From NCBI RefSeq assembly GCF_021155775.2, contig NC_060232.1, positions 38,375,089-38,439,088 on the forward strand: a stretch of DNA of 64,000 nt, given 5' to 3'. The stretch comes from Neodiprion pinetum (Eukaryota; Arthropoda; Insecta; Hymenoptera; Diprionidae). Position 1 is the stretch's first letter. Each line of letters opens with the position of its first letter. The notes beneath the pieces are model-generated. The model searched no databases. It was given only the letters and a program-made list of their open reading frames with translations, and was not told where the DNA came from. Below, piece after piece: positions 47,110 to 57,641 of this stretch. Both the position numbers and the translations under genes were made by a program.

Positions 47110-47788
47110 CTTGAAGCTTGAGTCTACTGCAATTCAAAAGAAATTCGTTCAAATTATAATATGTGGAAAACCTTCGCTCCTGCAACTTGTTCGGAGTAGG
47201 AGAAAGAGATCAATCCCAATGTAACAGATCAAGAAGCATCCAGCGCAATTTAATTGTGAGTCAAGTACTATAAGCAAGTAGTGTCGCATCAAATTTTCAT
47301 CGAAAATGTAGTGATGATAAACCCGTTCAGAATAAACCATGTACGTATCAGGAAGGACTAAATGAATTATGAACTCTACGAGCACAGCTACGGGGCCGGA
47401 AGAAGGTGGATAAAAATCGGAGGATCCATTTCATCCGTCCAAAAAATTTACACTCCAAAGTGTTGCAGAAGGATCGAGTGATGACAGTACAGTTTTTTTC
47501 CATCGTGACGGACTTTGGTTAAACAACGACAAATGAACACTCAACCTGCAGTAGTTGCTATCGACGACTTCTCGCTTCTTCCACCTAACGTTACTACTTT
47601 TCAAAAAATGTTTTCCAGATGCGTGACGACTGAACATCCGTTCACTAGAAACGCAGACACTCTTTCACAGCTTCACCGATCACATATCACCGTGGCAGAC
47701 AATTGTTGGTTCGAAACAATGACATCTTAAAGTTCGATACAAATGGTCGCCAGAGCGAGTTTCGCCCGAATTCGCCAGACTCCTCAAA

Positions 47789-47926
47789 ATGTTCGGGAAG
47801 CCCGTTATGCTGCCGACTCCAAACGAAGTATACTACTACTCGAAACAGCGTGATAGATCTGCTGAAGGTACAGTTACAGAGCACGTTGCGAGCGCGCTTG
47901 CGCAGTGGATGAGTTGTGTATACAAG
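47789..47926 (+). other. Possible plus-strand first coding exon, unrecognised
   Basis: ATG at 47789 opens 46 codons (MFGKPVMLPTPNEVYYYSKQ ...) that end exactly in phase 0 at a consensus donor AAG|GTGAGT (47926/47927), in a GC-rich patch. Protein-like composition and a strong donor suggest an exon on the opposite strand to the array, but I find no downstream exon and recognise no family. Confidence 0.25.
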
Positions 47927-50900
47927 GTGAGTTTCTCGGCGCAGCGCGCAGCTCGTAGAAAGTCCGTGTGGAAAAATGTCCACAACTCCGGGTTCCGCGT
48001 TGCGTTATGCAAGAGTCGCAGTTTTGCGGCAAGGTTAAGATCTCGGAAACCTTGGATGAACTTGAAACCCAGCGCATTTGGTGTAACTTTACGCTATTCG
48101 CCCATGCATTAGGATCTTCGACTGAAAATCGGAATATAATTTCAGCTAGATACGATAACTTGATTGAATTTGAAGTATTCTTTATTCCATTTGAAAATAT
48201 CACGCGTTTCCGCAACATCAATTTTCGCAGTTGATTTTATTTTTATTAGTAGATTTGAAGAAAAAGATGTCTTAGATGGTTTATTATTATCTTTCCCATA
48301 ACAATATTGGGAAACATCGATACAAAAGGCACTTGACGTTGAACTGAACGTTGACATTTCTGAATAAAGAAAATCATTTCAACGTATTGAATCATTGACG
48401 AATCATTCATTTCTGCTATTATCATTACCATTTACTCGCATAAAATATATACCAACAATGAGACTGCGATAATCGATGATGCGGAAGGTTACGGTAACCT
48501 AGACACTGTTTAGCGGAAGTTCCAGTGTTTTTTACTATAATTGGTTGATACGGCTTGTTTGTATTGAATTAATATAGGTAAGGTTATGTCAGATCAACAC
48601 AGAATTTTACGGTCTTTAACTTTCACGGGCTCACAAACTCTCGGCGCTAGCAATGAGAAATTATGTGGCTAGTTTAAAATTCACGCTTCGATGAGGAAAT
48701 CCAATGAAGTGATTCAAGGCCCAAGTTGACGAGGAAATAATAGTTTTGTTCAAGTGAGAAAAAAGATGCGACAAAAGCGATATGCTATTGACGACATTTT
48801 TACATGGCAGAATTATGCTCTGAACGAAACGACTGAAACAATAAGATGAATAATGTTGTAGAGGAGTTTTATAACATTATAGTAATACACTTTGATAAAA
48901 CTATGTTTGGTAATATATAAACCAATTTCGTTAAGAACTCGTAAAATAAAAGAACGTCGTATACAAACAAAATTGAAATATTTGTTGACAGGCTAATGTT
49001 GGTTATAAAAATTCTATCTTCACGTAACACGAAATGCAGTGTTAGCAAGAGATTACTGGTTAAGTAACCGCATCGATTCGTATCAACATTACCGAGATTA
49101 TTTCGTCGCGACAATTGGACGAGTCTTCCAACTCCCAACAAAACGTTAACACCAATATTTTTACCATCCCGGGCAAAGTTCGGTGCTTTAATTATAATAT
49201 TCTCGCTGAAATCCGTTATTACAAGAAAAACCAAGGGACTGTTTCATGCAACAATTAATTGCGTTACGGTTTTCATATAATTTTCAACGTCAACAAATTT
49301 TCCGTCATAACAAATAAGCCCAGCCGTTCTTAGATGAAAACAATTTTCCTCTAGTTCGTAATTTTCAACAATAGGTAGGTATATCCGCAGAATTGAGATA
49401 AATTAAGACTTGTCGACTTGAACTCTTCAATCGTGCAGTTCAATCATCTTTAGCTTAATTAAGCTAAAGATAAGATAGTTTGTCAACTAATTGTCAAATT
49501 TACACATTCGTAAGCTACGAATGTTTTCTTAGAAATGCAAGATCAAAATTTACTTAAATTATAAATTAAAATCTAGATACAGACTTCCCATTTCAAATTA
49601 CTTTTAAGTGTTTATAAAAGTCTGATAGATTTGTTCGATTTCATTTCGCAATGATTAAAAACAAGACAATAATTATAGACGCGCTTCGCTGTTATCTTCA
49701 CCTTCGTTAATCGTGAAGTCGTGAAAAATGTCTTCCGTGATTTCTTTGAAAACTTATGAAAAAAAGGGAAGTTTCTTCAAATAATAGTGATTCGTTTTTC
49801 ATCACTTCAGAGAGACCAGTGTCAAATGAATAACTAATATTTATTCTTTGCAATTGAAATCGTGCATATACCGTATACATACTATTCATTCTTACAAGCC
49901 TAACTTCGTTTTTTGACGTATTATTATTTATGATCTACGTGAAAAGTCCTTCGATACATATTTTTTGTGTCTGTGTCTCGTTTCGATCAAAGCCGACGAA
50001 AGAGTTACCTTGATTGAAGTATTAAAATTCTCCATTCTCTTCATTACACCAGAAAATTTTCCGGCATTAATTTTCTTATTTTATTTACGTCGTCTTGTCG
50101 ATTTAAGGAAGAATGTCAGACCATAAATTCTATAAGATATCATTACACGAATATAAGACATTTTTTGAATAGATAATTAATAAACGGTCAAATCAGTGAT
50201 TAAAATACTTCGTTTCCAGCGCAATGAGTGCCCTTTACATCCGACAATGTTATACCAACAATGAAACTAGAATCGACGATGTGTAAGATTCCAACAACCA
50301 GGAGATTATCCGGCGTTAGTTTGGCCGTTTTTACAAGCTCGTTGATCCAAATTGTTAGTATTCAGTTTAAATAGGTGCGGTAATACCAGGTAAGCCCAGA
50401 TTTCCTCGGTCTTTGAGTTTCACGGTTTTAAAAACCCTCGGCGCTGGTGATGGAAAATAGTTGGCGAGTTTAAGATTCACGCTTCGGTGGAAAAATCCGA
50501 TGAAGCGATTCAAAGCCCAAGTAGACGAAAAATCCTAATCGCTAACACGGGGATAAAGAAAAGAAAAATAAAAACCATGCGGCGACGTCATTTCCACGTG
50601 GTAGAAATATACTACGAATAAAATGATTGGAACTATAAGATAATATACATATATATATATATATATGATACTCCTGGAGACACTTCACTCTATTGTACCC
50701 ATAAATTTCTGATCCGTAGATCCGTTCGGTAGTTATAAATTTTATGTAATTTTTTTTCGCAAGGTTATTTTCTAATCATAAAAAATATTCCTTCTTTGAC
50801 ATCCCGGGTTACAAACGAGCCCGAAGCCTTTTCTTTGTTAATTTAAAGTATCTAAATCTAAAGAAATCGACAGTCGTTCAAAGTTGAGTGGTTTCTTTCG

Positions 50901-51289
50901 GACCCCAGAGATTTGTTTCTGCTGTTTTTTTCTTTTAACTTCAAATTAAAGAATAAGGTTAGTTTATTACGTTACACCAGGTCTGTGTTTATTTTTGACA
51001 ATATGTAACATTTTATTTACATATTCGTGATATAGTCGTATGGCGAATAACGAGATACGTATATAGTCTATTCTGTCTCAGACGAAACTAGCGATACAGT
51101 CTTTATTTTTGGATGGCGTATAATTTACGGTCTCGACATATACGCGAGGAATTATTGCAAAATAACGAATCAGACAACAGAGAGACTATGAAAAAATTCC
51201 AAGCGACGAGAAAGGTTCTGCATGCGCTTTAACAGATAAAAAACAAAATTCGATGTTCAATTGAGATATCCTCTGGAAAAAATTGAACT

Positions 51290-51424
51290 GCCACTTGCCC
51301 GGCTCGGTGCAAATTGTACCAGGAGATAGGACAGAAAATGTAGAAAAGTTTGTGCATCGTGTAAACGCCTTATTTGCAACGAACACAGCTTTACGATTTG
51401 CAACCATTGTGCAGGCGCGTAATA
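51290..51424 (+). mobile_element. Possible piggyBac transposase C-terminal zinc-finger relic
   Basis: In one plus-strand frame the sequence reads CRKVCASCKRLICNEHSF then TICNHC before a stop. The C-x3-C-x2-C ... C-x3-HS-x3-C-x2-C pattern resembles the cysteine-rich C-terminal domain of many insect piggyBac-type transposases. The upstream part of the same frame has a stop, and no DDD catalytic core is found. A piggyBac-type miniature element sits 1.2 kb away. The call is tentative. Confidence 0.35.
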
Positions 51425-52308
51425 TCATGGAACACATTTTTATACTTTTTTTTTTCTTTCACAAATCATCATGTTTTAATAGTATTTTATAATGCAAATC
51501 TTGAGAATATTCTGTTACAACAATAAAAATACATCATATTTTTACTATGATACGAATTTTATTTTTTCACTAATTTTCATCATTCATTTCTTAAAATAAA
51601 TATCTTTTTTGATAAGCCCACTATTCTAACGTGCACCCGGTAGTAGCGTTCTAGGGTTAAAACATACTTTCATCTTGAAGAAATGTAGCCCAGTCACTTT
51701 AGAATTTTCAATCCATTAACTTGGAACGGCAATTTTCTTACATGAATCATCGGGAGAGGGGGAGGGGGGTGGAGGGGAGTTCATTGGTAGTTTAAATCCA
51801 GATTTTCCGGAAATCCACCCCTCGTCCTTCAGTTGTCATATCGAATTTAAGCGTGAATTTTCTTAATTATTAAATCACTCGTTTATTTTCAACTAGAGAG
51901 TAAAAATGGTAACGACTAGGCTTAAGAGAAATGTTATTCTCTGCAACTTTGATCCTTACCATTTTTTCTGTAGGATTAATTTTTCTTGACTTAAGCCCGA
52001 AGGGTGGGGAAGGGGGAACTTAATTATTGCATTATCTCGTTTGTTGTTGACTTTGAAAGTAACGTAAACAAAAACTCTGTCATGAATCTTATTCGATACA
52101 GGCTGTACGGTGTTTCTTCTCGGAATAGTTTTGAATGTGTGACCCTTGTTCTGGGGCTCTTTTTCTAAATTCTTAACTTAATTATCATCCCAGATTCCAT
52201 ACTGTTATGTTTCCGTCCAGGGTTCGGGGAGCCGTTTGTAACGGTCACCTAAAATGTCACGTTACAGCAGCGGGTCACAAGCTTACAGAATTGTTTGCAC
52301 GGACTTAC

Positions 52309-52500
52309 CTGGTTTTGCAAGGCGTTTCTTTTATGACTTATTCTCAGAAACATTGAAGCGAGGGAAACTGAACAGGTGGGAGGATATAATGACTACATAG
52401 GAAGTGTACATTATCGCGGAATTTGCGTGAAAAACTACGTACGTTTATTTTTTAAAATTTATCGACAACATTGAACCAAACAAAGAGATGGAGAAATGCG
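52309..52500 (-). other. Predicted non-coding exon 1 region of copy G
   Basis: A CAG|GTAAGT donor (minus strand) lies in a block paralogous to the one at 55809, and the intron side is also shared (GGGGAGCCGTTTGT and GTCACGTTACAG strings). The exon's far boundary is not visible. Confidence 0.35.
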
Positions 52501-52577
52501 TGTGTGTAGAATAAATGCAGATCACTCGATAGCGCGACTCTGAATAACTCAGAATAACTTATACTAACAAATGTTAA

Positions 52578-52738
52578 TAACGGATTTTGATGGGTCGCAG
52601 GTATATTGAAGGGGGCTGCCTAAGCGGGTCTCCCAAAAATTTTCTCCGAAACTAAGCGTCGTCGGGCAAAATTCCAATAGCCTGGTCACTCGGGAAGGGT
52701 CTCCCGTCAATATACCTGAGACCCATCGAAATCCGTTA
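52578..52738. mobile_element. piggyBac-type miniature element with TTAA target duplication
   Basis: The element is 161 bp. The left end TAACGGATTTTGATGGGTC and the reverse complement of the right end TAACGGATTTCGATGGGTC start inverted repeats that run about 36 bases with three or so mismatches. TTAA flanks both ends exactly (52574-52577 and 52739-52742), the target-site duplication of piggyBac transposons. There is no ORF; it is a non-autonomous MITE inserted about 160 bases past the copy H stop. Confidence 0.75.
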
Positions 52739-52900
52739 TTAACATGTTGCGGCTTCCCCTTGTAAGTTCAAGCAGTAAAACAGATAAGACGAATTGGAAA
52801 TTTGTTGTAAAATAATCTAGAAGGTCAACGAAGTCGCTTCAGATTAACAAAATGCAATTTAGTTTGCGGGGAAATTCTATGACGATAAATAATTATTTAT

Positions 52901-54328
52901 TTATGGTGACGGAGGCGACGAAGTGTTGAAACGGTAATTATTGTACCAGTTAGAGCACGGGTCATTTTTAATCTCAAAATCTAAATTCTTCATTCTAGCA
53001 ATCCGACGAATTTCTTCCAAGTCTTCGTCCTTCATGCAGATCGTTTCGATAACGGACAATTTTGGAAACCTGTCATTATCCAGCATTATCGATTGGATTG
53101 TCTGAAAACTGACGTCATAATTGTGAAGCGAGAGAGTCTCTAGGCTCGGCAATTTGTCGAACTCTATCATCGGGTCGCGCAATAGTTCAATGGACTCGAA
53201 CTCAATGGCAATATGCGGTATCAATACTTTCAACTTCTGGAAGGACGGAATGACGACAAGCCCGTCCCCGTGATCGAACTTCAAACATTCCAAGTTGGGA
53301 CATGAATCGAATATAAAATCGACGTCTTCCTGTCGCCATAGAAATCCCTGCTCCCAACAAGCGAGCTTCAAGGTAGTCAGATTCGCCCCAACGAACAGCA
53401 AGAATTCCTTGATATTGACCCACGCAATTTCGATCTCATCGTAATACATATCCGACGAGAATGTGAAGTCAAGTCCGGTAAGTTTGTTGAGGGGATTGAG
53501 TATGGAGAACTCTTCCGTGAAAACGCCATGCACGTGTAAATAGGTGATATTGGGAAACTTGGTGACGATTTTACGAAGGTTTGCAGAAGAGATTGGGGTG
53601 TCAGGTATGGAACTGAAGTGGCTGATCGAAGGGCACACCGACGAGTCCAAGTGGAACAAGGTCTCTGCGGAAACGTTGGAGATCCTGTCCAGTTTCTTGT
53701 GCACCGCAAGCATGCGGTTTATACCGCTGTGCGTTACCGAGCACCTGTAAACGTCGATGAATCGAAGGTCAGAGCACTGGCTGAGGTTGGAAAGCCCTTC
53801 GTCCGTGACATGCCGCGACTCCGGAACTCTGACAATTTGCAGCTTGGGGCAGTTCCGACCAACCACGCTCAGGTCAAGGTTAGTGCATCTCTCGGCGAAC
53901 ACAAAACTCGTCAGATCGTTCAGGTAGAAGTTGTGCAGGTTTATGGGAAGAGAGTGTAGGATGTAATCCAGGTCCAGTTCCGCCAGTCTCCTTAGGCGCG
54001 AACCATCTTGGGGGTCCAGGTAGGCCAGGATCGGCCCTCTGCACTGCAGTCCCACTATCTCTGTGTCCATGACGACTTCCAGGGCGGCTTTTAGATGCGA
54101 CGCTGGCCGGGAATCTGAGTAAAACCGCTCCAGAAACCGGGCCGAGAAGTCTGCCACCGAGAACCACGGTATGCAACTGATCACGTCCAGTTTGATGGCC
54201 GAAATGACCTGATTCAGCTCGTCCAGGGAGCCTTCGATACTGGTTCGGTCGCAGCAGAGGACGACGTATTCAAAGATGACGTCAAGCGCCATTTTTTGTA
54301 ACACGGCCGGCTGTCGTACCTTGGGCAT
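52901..54328 (-). CDS. LRR protein, array copy H (putative CRL2-type substrate receptor)
   Basis: The protein has 475 residues from ATG at 54328, 16 bases after a GCTTACAG acceptor (AG at 54345-54346). The upstream in-frame codons cross that acceptor and are not used. Features: BC-box-like VLQKMALDVI (9-18, Ala14); IPWFSVADF (53-61) at the cullin-box position; core KAALEVVMDTEIVGLQC. Repeats: CPKLQIVRVPESRHVTDEGL, CSDLRFIDVYRCSVTHSGI, FPNITYLHVHG, VIPSFQKLKVL; C-terminal ARMKNLDFEI and an extra Asn/Ser/Pro-rich tail. Its closest relative is copy I (most of the N-terminal 220 residues agree). An AATAAA overlaps the end of the gene. Confidence 0.88.
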   Translation of the reverse strand: MPKVRQPAVLQKMALDVIFEYVVLCCDRTSIEGSLDELNQVISAIKLDVISCIPWFSVADFSARFLERFYSDSRPASHLKAALEVVMDTEIVGLQCRGPILAYLDPQDGSRLRRLAELDLDYILHSLPINLHNFYLNDLTSFVFAERCTNLDLSVVGRNCPKLQIVRVPESRHVTDEGLSNLSQCSDLRFIDVYRCSVTHSGINRMLAVHKKLDRISNVSAETLFHLDSSVCPSISHFSSIPDTPISSANLRKIVTKFPNITYLHVHGVFTEEFSILNPLNKLTGLDFTFSSDMYYDEIEIAWVNIKEFLLFVGANLTTLKLACWEQGFLWRQEDVDFIFDSCPNLECLKFDHGDGLVVIPSFQKLKVLIPHIAIEFESIELLRDPMIEFDKLPSLETLSLHNYDVSFQTIQSIMLDNDRFPKLSVIETICMKDEDLEEIRRIARMKNLDFEIKNDPCSNWYNNYRFNTSSPPSP

Positions 54329-54344
54329 CTCCGCGTATGCGACT

Positions 54345-55808
54345 CTGTAAGCACACAAATTTCACCCTCTGTTATTCCCATCTTGTCTCTGTGTTTCGAT
54401 TCTTCGAGGCGATTCTCTCAGTGATTGATAGAGTACGCGCACTTGCGGCGTACCGGATATCCGGTAGACTCTAAAAGCCGTGATTGCAGTCATACGACAT
54501 ACTGGCCTACGGACAATTAGCGCTCTGATAGAGTGGAACACTATGGAACTCCGTGGAACTCGCGAGTGATCGAGATAGCCTTCAAACGATTCCACATGGG
54601 TTAGTGCAAGTCTCGGAGTTTGGCAGCTACAGCATGGCAAATAGCTAGTAGCGATTTCCTTGGTCAATTCGGTGTCCAGTTGCCGTAATTAATTGACACT
54701 CCGACGCTGAAGCCGCAGTTTATCACCGAAACGATATCGTGAACCATCTTTAGAGGAATAAAATCTAACGAATGATGAGTAAATCAAATCACAACGAGGT
54801 GGTTGATTATGTATTTCATGATTGATCTTTGCTTACTTCCATTGTCCCCGTAACCTATGGCTTATGAAACTATAATGCATGGAATTGGGGACGGCGGAAG
54901 ATCAGGCTTATTACTATTATTCATAAGTTAACGACACATGAACGAACCAAACAGCCTGCAGCGTTTCGACATCAAGATGGTAATCATTTCGGATTATGTC
55001 AGGACTTTTCTTTTGCCGTTCAATATCGAGACTCTGGTTAGATCGAGTTAGATAAGGTGAGACTACCATTCTCTTTGAACTACGCGATTTTACACAACCT
55101 TTCGGATCAAGATACGGAAGAAAGTATTTAGCAAAATATAATAAATTGTACAAAATTCACGCATCGAGGGAGAAATGTAACGAAGCGATTCAAAGCCCAA
55201 GTAGACGAGATACCAAGAAATTGATTCAACCTGCATCCGTGACTCGACTCTACAATTTTCTGTAATGAGGATTGATTGAAGCACGCTTCGATATTTGAAC
55301 TCAGGAATGGTTGACCGTTCTTTGGCACGCCGATACGCTATTGACTCGAAATTCCATGCCAGGAAATTAAATTGTCGCATACCGCTTCGCAGCCACACCA
55401 AAAAGCTGCCTAAACCGTTGTCAGATATCTGCTTCCGTATTTTTCTCATCGGACGATTGTCTCCCAACATTTCTCTATTCCAAGATATGGATTCAAATTT
55501 TTAGCTTCTCGCTCTACAATCTCCCAAGTAAACAAATCTTGAACTCCGCTACGCGAAGTTGAGAATTCGAATCATGTGTGCTAATATTCGCGACATTGCT
55601 CGGTTTTTATTGGCGCTTTGATCCCGAAATTCTTGAATTCTGGTGTATCGCAATTATCGATGTCATTGTCGCGGAACGTTCGTTGGCTGATGAAGACGTC
55701 GCTTTCCCAGCTTTCGGCATTGACATTCGGGGAGCCGTTTGTCATGGACACCTGAAATGCCACGTTACAGGACATCGTGAGTTTACATAATTATCTGTGT
55801 AGACTTAC
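54345..55808 (-). other. Predicted 5'-UTR intron of copy H
   Basis: The acceptor is at 54345-54346 and the donor TAG|GTAAGT at 55809/55808, giving about 1.46 kb. The first part (54345-54780) matches 57642-58060, and 54780-55210 matches 60490-60920, so in copy I this intron is split by inserted DNA. Short plus-strand ORFs here have no recognised domain. Confidence 0.4.
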
Positions 55809-55960
55809 CTAGTTTCTCATGGTGTGTTTCTCCCATTACTTCTTTTTCTTGAAATTGGAGTGAACGAAACTGGACACGTAAGAGGATTGAATGATTACAC
55901 AGAATGTATATTACAGGGAGATTTGCGTGAAAAACTAACGATCTTTCATTTTAAAATTTA
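55809..55960 (-). other. Predicted non-coding exon 1 region of copy H
   Basis: This is the paralogue of the 52309 block. The donor TAG|GTAAGT sits at its left edge and there is no long ORF. Promoter signals are not obvious. Confidence 0.35.
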
Positions 55961-56226
55961 TTTATCACATTTAATTAAATATAAAACTTAGAAAATATGT
56001 ATTTTAGAGTGAACACAGATCAGTCGATAATTTAACTTTGAATTTCGGAATAACGTCAACTAAATTGAAATATTCGAAAAAGCAAAGAAATAAAAAATTT
56101 GTTAAATATTAATCGATAACATCAACGATAATTAATACTTAGATTGATAAAATACGTTTTATTTTACAGGAACATTTCATAGCAATAAATAATCATTAAT
56201 CTACGGAAATGGACACGCCGACGTTC
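55961..56226. other. 3' flank of copy I
   Basis: A minus-strand AATAAA reads near 56159-56164, about 65 bases past the stop at 56227, and is the likely polyadenylation signal. Nothing else seen. Confidence 0.45.
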
Positions 56227-57624
56227 TTAATATCCGTTTATAATCTCAAATTTTAAATTTTTCATTCTAGCAATCCGTCGAAGTTCTTCCAAACATTCGT
56301 ACCTCAGGCGGACATCTTTGATGACGGACAATTTTGGAAACTTGTCATTATCCAGCATTATCGATCGGACAGTCTTACAACTAACATCATAATGGTAAAG
56401 CGAGAGAATCTCAAGGTTCGGCAACTTGTTAAACTTTATCGTCGGAATACATAATATTTCCAGAGGATAATCGTCATAATTAAAGGAGCATTGCGGTGTC
56501 AGTACTTTCAACTTTGCAAAAGATGGAATGACGATAAGCTTTGCGTTGTGAACAAATTTGAAGCATTCTAAATTGGGACATGTATTGAATATGTAATCGA
56601 TCTTGTCTTGCCCCATCACAATTCCTACACCACTATTCGTGGTGTCACATGAACCAAGTTTTAGAGTAGTCAGATTCGCCCCAATGAACCGCAAGAGTCC
56701 CATAATATTGGTCCACAACATTCTGACCTCATTGTCAAACTGTTTCAACGAGAATTTGAGATCAAGCCCGGTAAGTTTGTTGAGGTTCTGGAGAATGTAC
56801 AGATTTTCCGTGATTTTGCCATGCATGTACAAATAGGTGATATTAGGAAACTTGGTGACAATTTTACGAAGGTGCTTAGCTGAGACTCTATCATCGGTAG
56901 CGAAATGGTTGATCGAGGGGCACACTGACAAGTCCAAATGGCACATGGTATCAAAAGCAACGTCGGTGATCTTTTCCAGTTTCTTGTGCACCGACAGCAT
57001 GCGATTTAAGCCGCTGTGCGTTACCGAGCACTTATGAACGTCGATGAATCGAAGGTCAGAGCACTGGCTGAGGCTGGCAAGCCCTTTGTCCGTGACACGC
57101 CGCGATTTCGAAACTCTGATCACTTGCAGTTTGGGGCAGTTCCGGCCGATCACGCTGAGGTCAAGGTCGGTGCATCTCCTTGCAAACATGAAACTCGTCA
57201 GATCGTTTAGGTAGAAGTTGTGCAGATTCATAGAAATCGAGTGTGAGACGTAGTCTAGGTCCAGTTCCACCAGTCTCCGTAGACGCCAACCATTTCGGGG
57301 GTCTAGAAAGTCCACCATCGGTCCTCTGAACTGCAGTCCCACTATTTCCATGTCCATGAACAGTTCCAGAGTGGCTTCTATGTAGATCAGCGAGTTGAAA
57401 GCGCAGTAAAACCTACTCAAGAAGTCCATAAATCTTGCAGCGAAGTCCGCCACCATAAACCAGGGTAAGCGACAGATCACGTTCTTTTTCATGACCGAAA
57501 TGCCGTGAGTCAGCTCGTCCAGGGATCCTTCGACGCTGGTTCGATTGCACCAGAGAACGACGTATTGAAAGATGGCGTCGAGCGCCATTTTCTGCAATGT
57601 GGCCGGCTGTCGCAACTTAGGCAT
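56227..57624 (-). CDS. LRR protein, array copy I (putative CRL2-type substrate receptor)
   Basis: The protein has 465 residues from ATG at 57624, 17 bases after a TTTTGCAG acceptor (AG at 57642-57643). Features: BC-box-like TLQKMALDAI (9-18, Ala14), the best match to the BC consensus in the array; LPWFMVADF (53-61, Leu53-Pro54-x-x-Met57-x3-Phe61); core EATLELFMDMEIVGLQF, where the family Cys is replaced by Phe. Repeats: CPKLQVIRVSKSRRVTDKGL, CSDLRFIDVHKCSVTHSGL, FPNITYLYMHG, VIPSFAKLKVL; C-terminal ARMKNLKFEI. It is the most upstream intact copy and the paralogue of H. Confidence 0.88.
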   Translation of the reverse strand: MPKLRQPATLQKMALDAIFQYVVLWCNRTSVEGSLDELTHGISVMKKNVICRLPWFMVADFAARFMDFLSRFYCAFNSLIYIEATLELFMDMEIVGLQFRGPMVDFLDPRNGWRLRRLVELDLDYVSHSISMNLHNFYLNDLTSFMFARRCTDLDLSVIGRNCPKLQVIRVSKSRRVTDKGLASLSQCSDLRFIDVHKCSVTHSGLNRMLSVHKKLEKITDVAFDTMCHLDLSVCPSINHFATDDRVSAKHLRKIVTKFPNITYLYMHGKITENLYILQNLNKLTGLDLKFSLKQFDNEVRMLWTNIMGLLRFIGANLTTLKLGSCDTTNSGVGIVMGQDKIDYIFNTCPNLECFKFVHNAKLIVIPSFAKLKVLTPQCSFNYDDYPLEILCIPTIKFNKLPNLEILSLYHYDVSCKTVRSIMLDNDKFPKLSVIKDVRLRYECLEELRRIARMKNLKFEIINGY

Positions 57625-57641
57625 CTCGACGAATAACGATT

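Larger units (their letters stand above)
47127..52308 (-). other. Predicted 5'-UTR intron of copy G with duplicated blocks
   Basis: The acceptor is at 47127-47128 and the candidate donor CAG|GTAAGT at 52309/52308. Inside, 48440-48860 and 50245-50650 are diverged copies of one block (shared ATACCAACAATGA and GATTCAA.GCCCAAGT). A T/G-rich hypervariable part lies at 50.64-50.67 kb. Two plus-strand ORF pieces are listed separately. Confidence 0.35.

Noticed and set aside
19655..57210. Many 60-190-codon ORFs opposite or out of frame with the LRR genes
   Set aside because: They are shadows of the coding strand; none has independent signatures.
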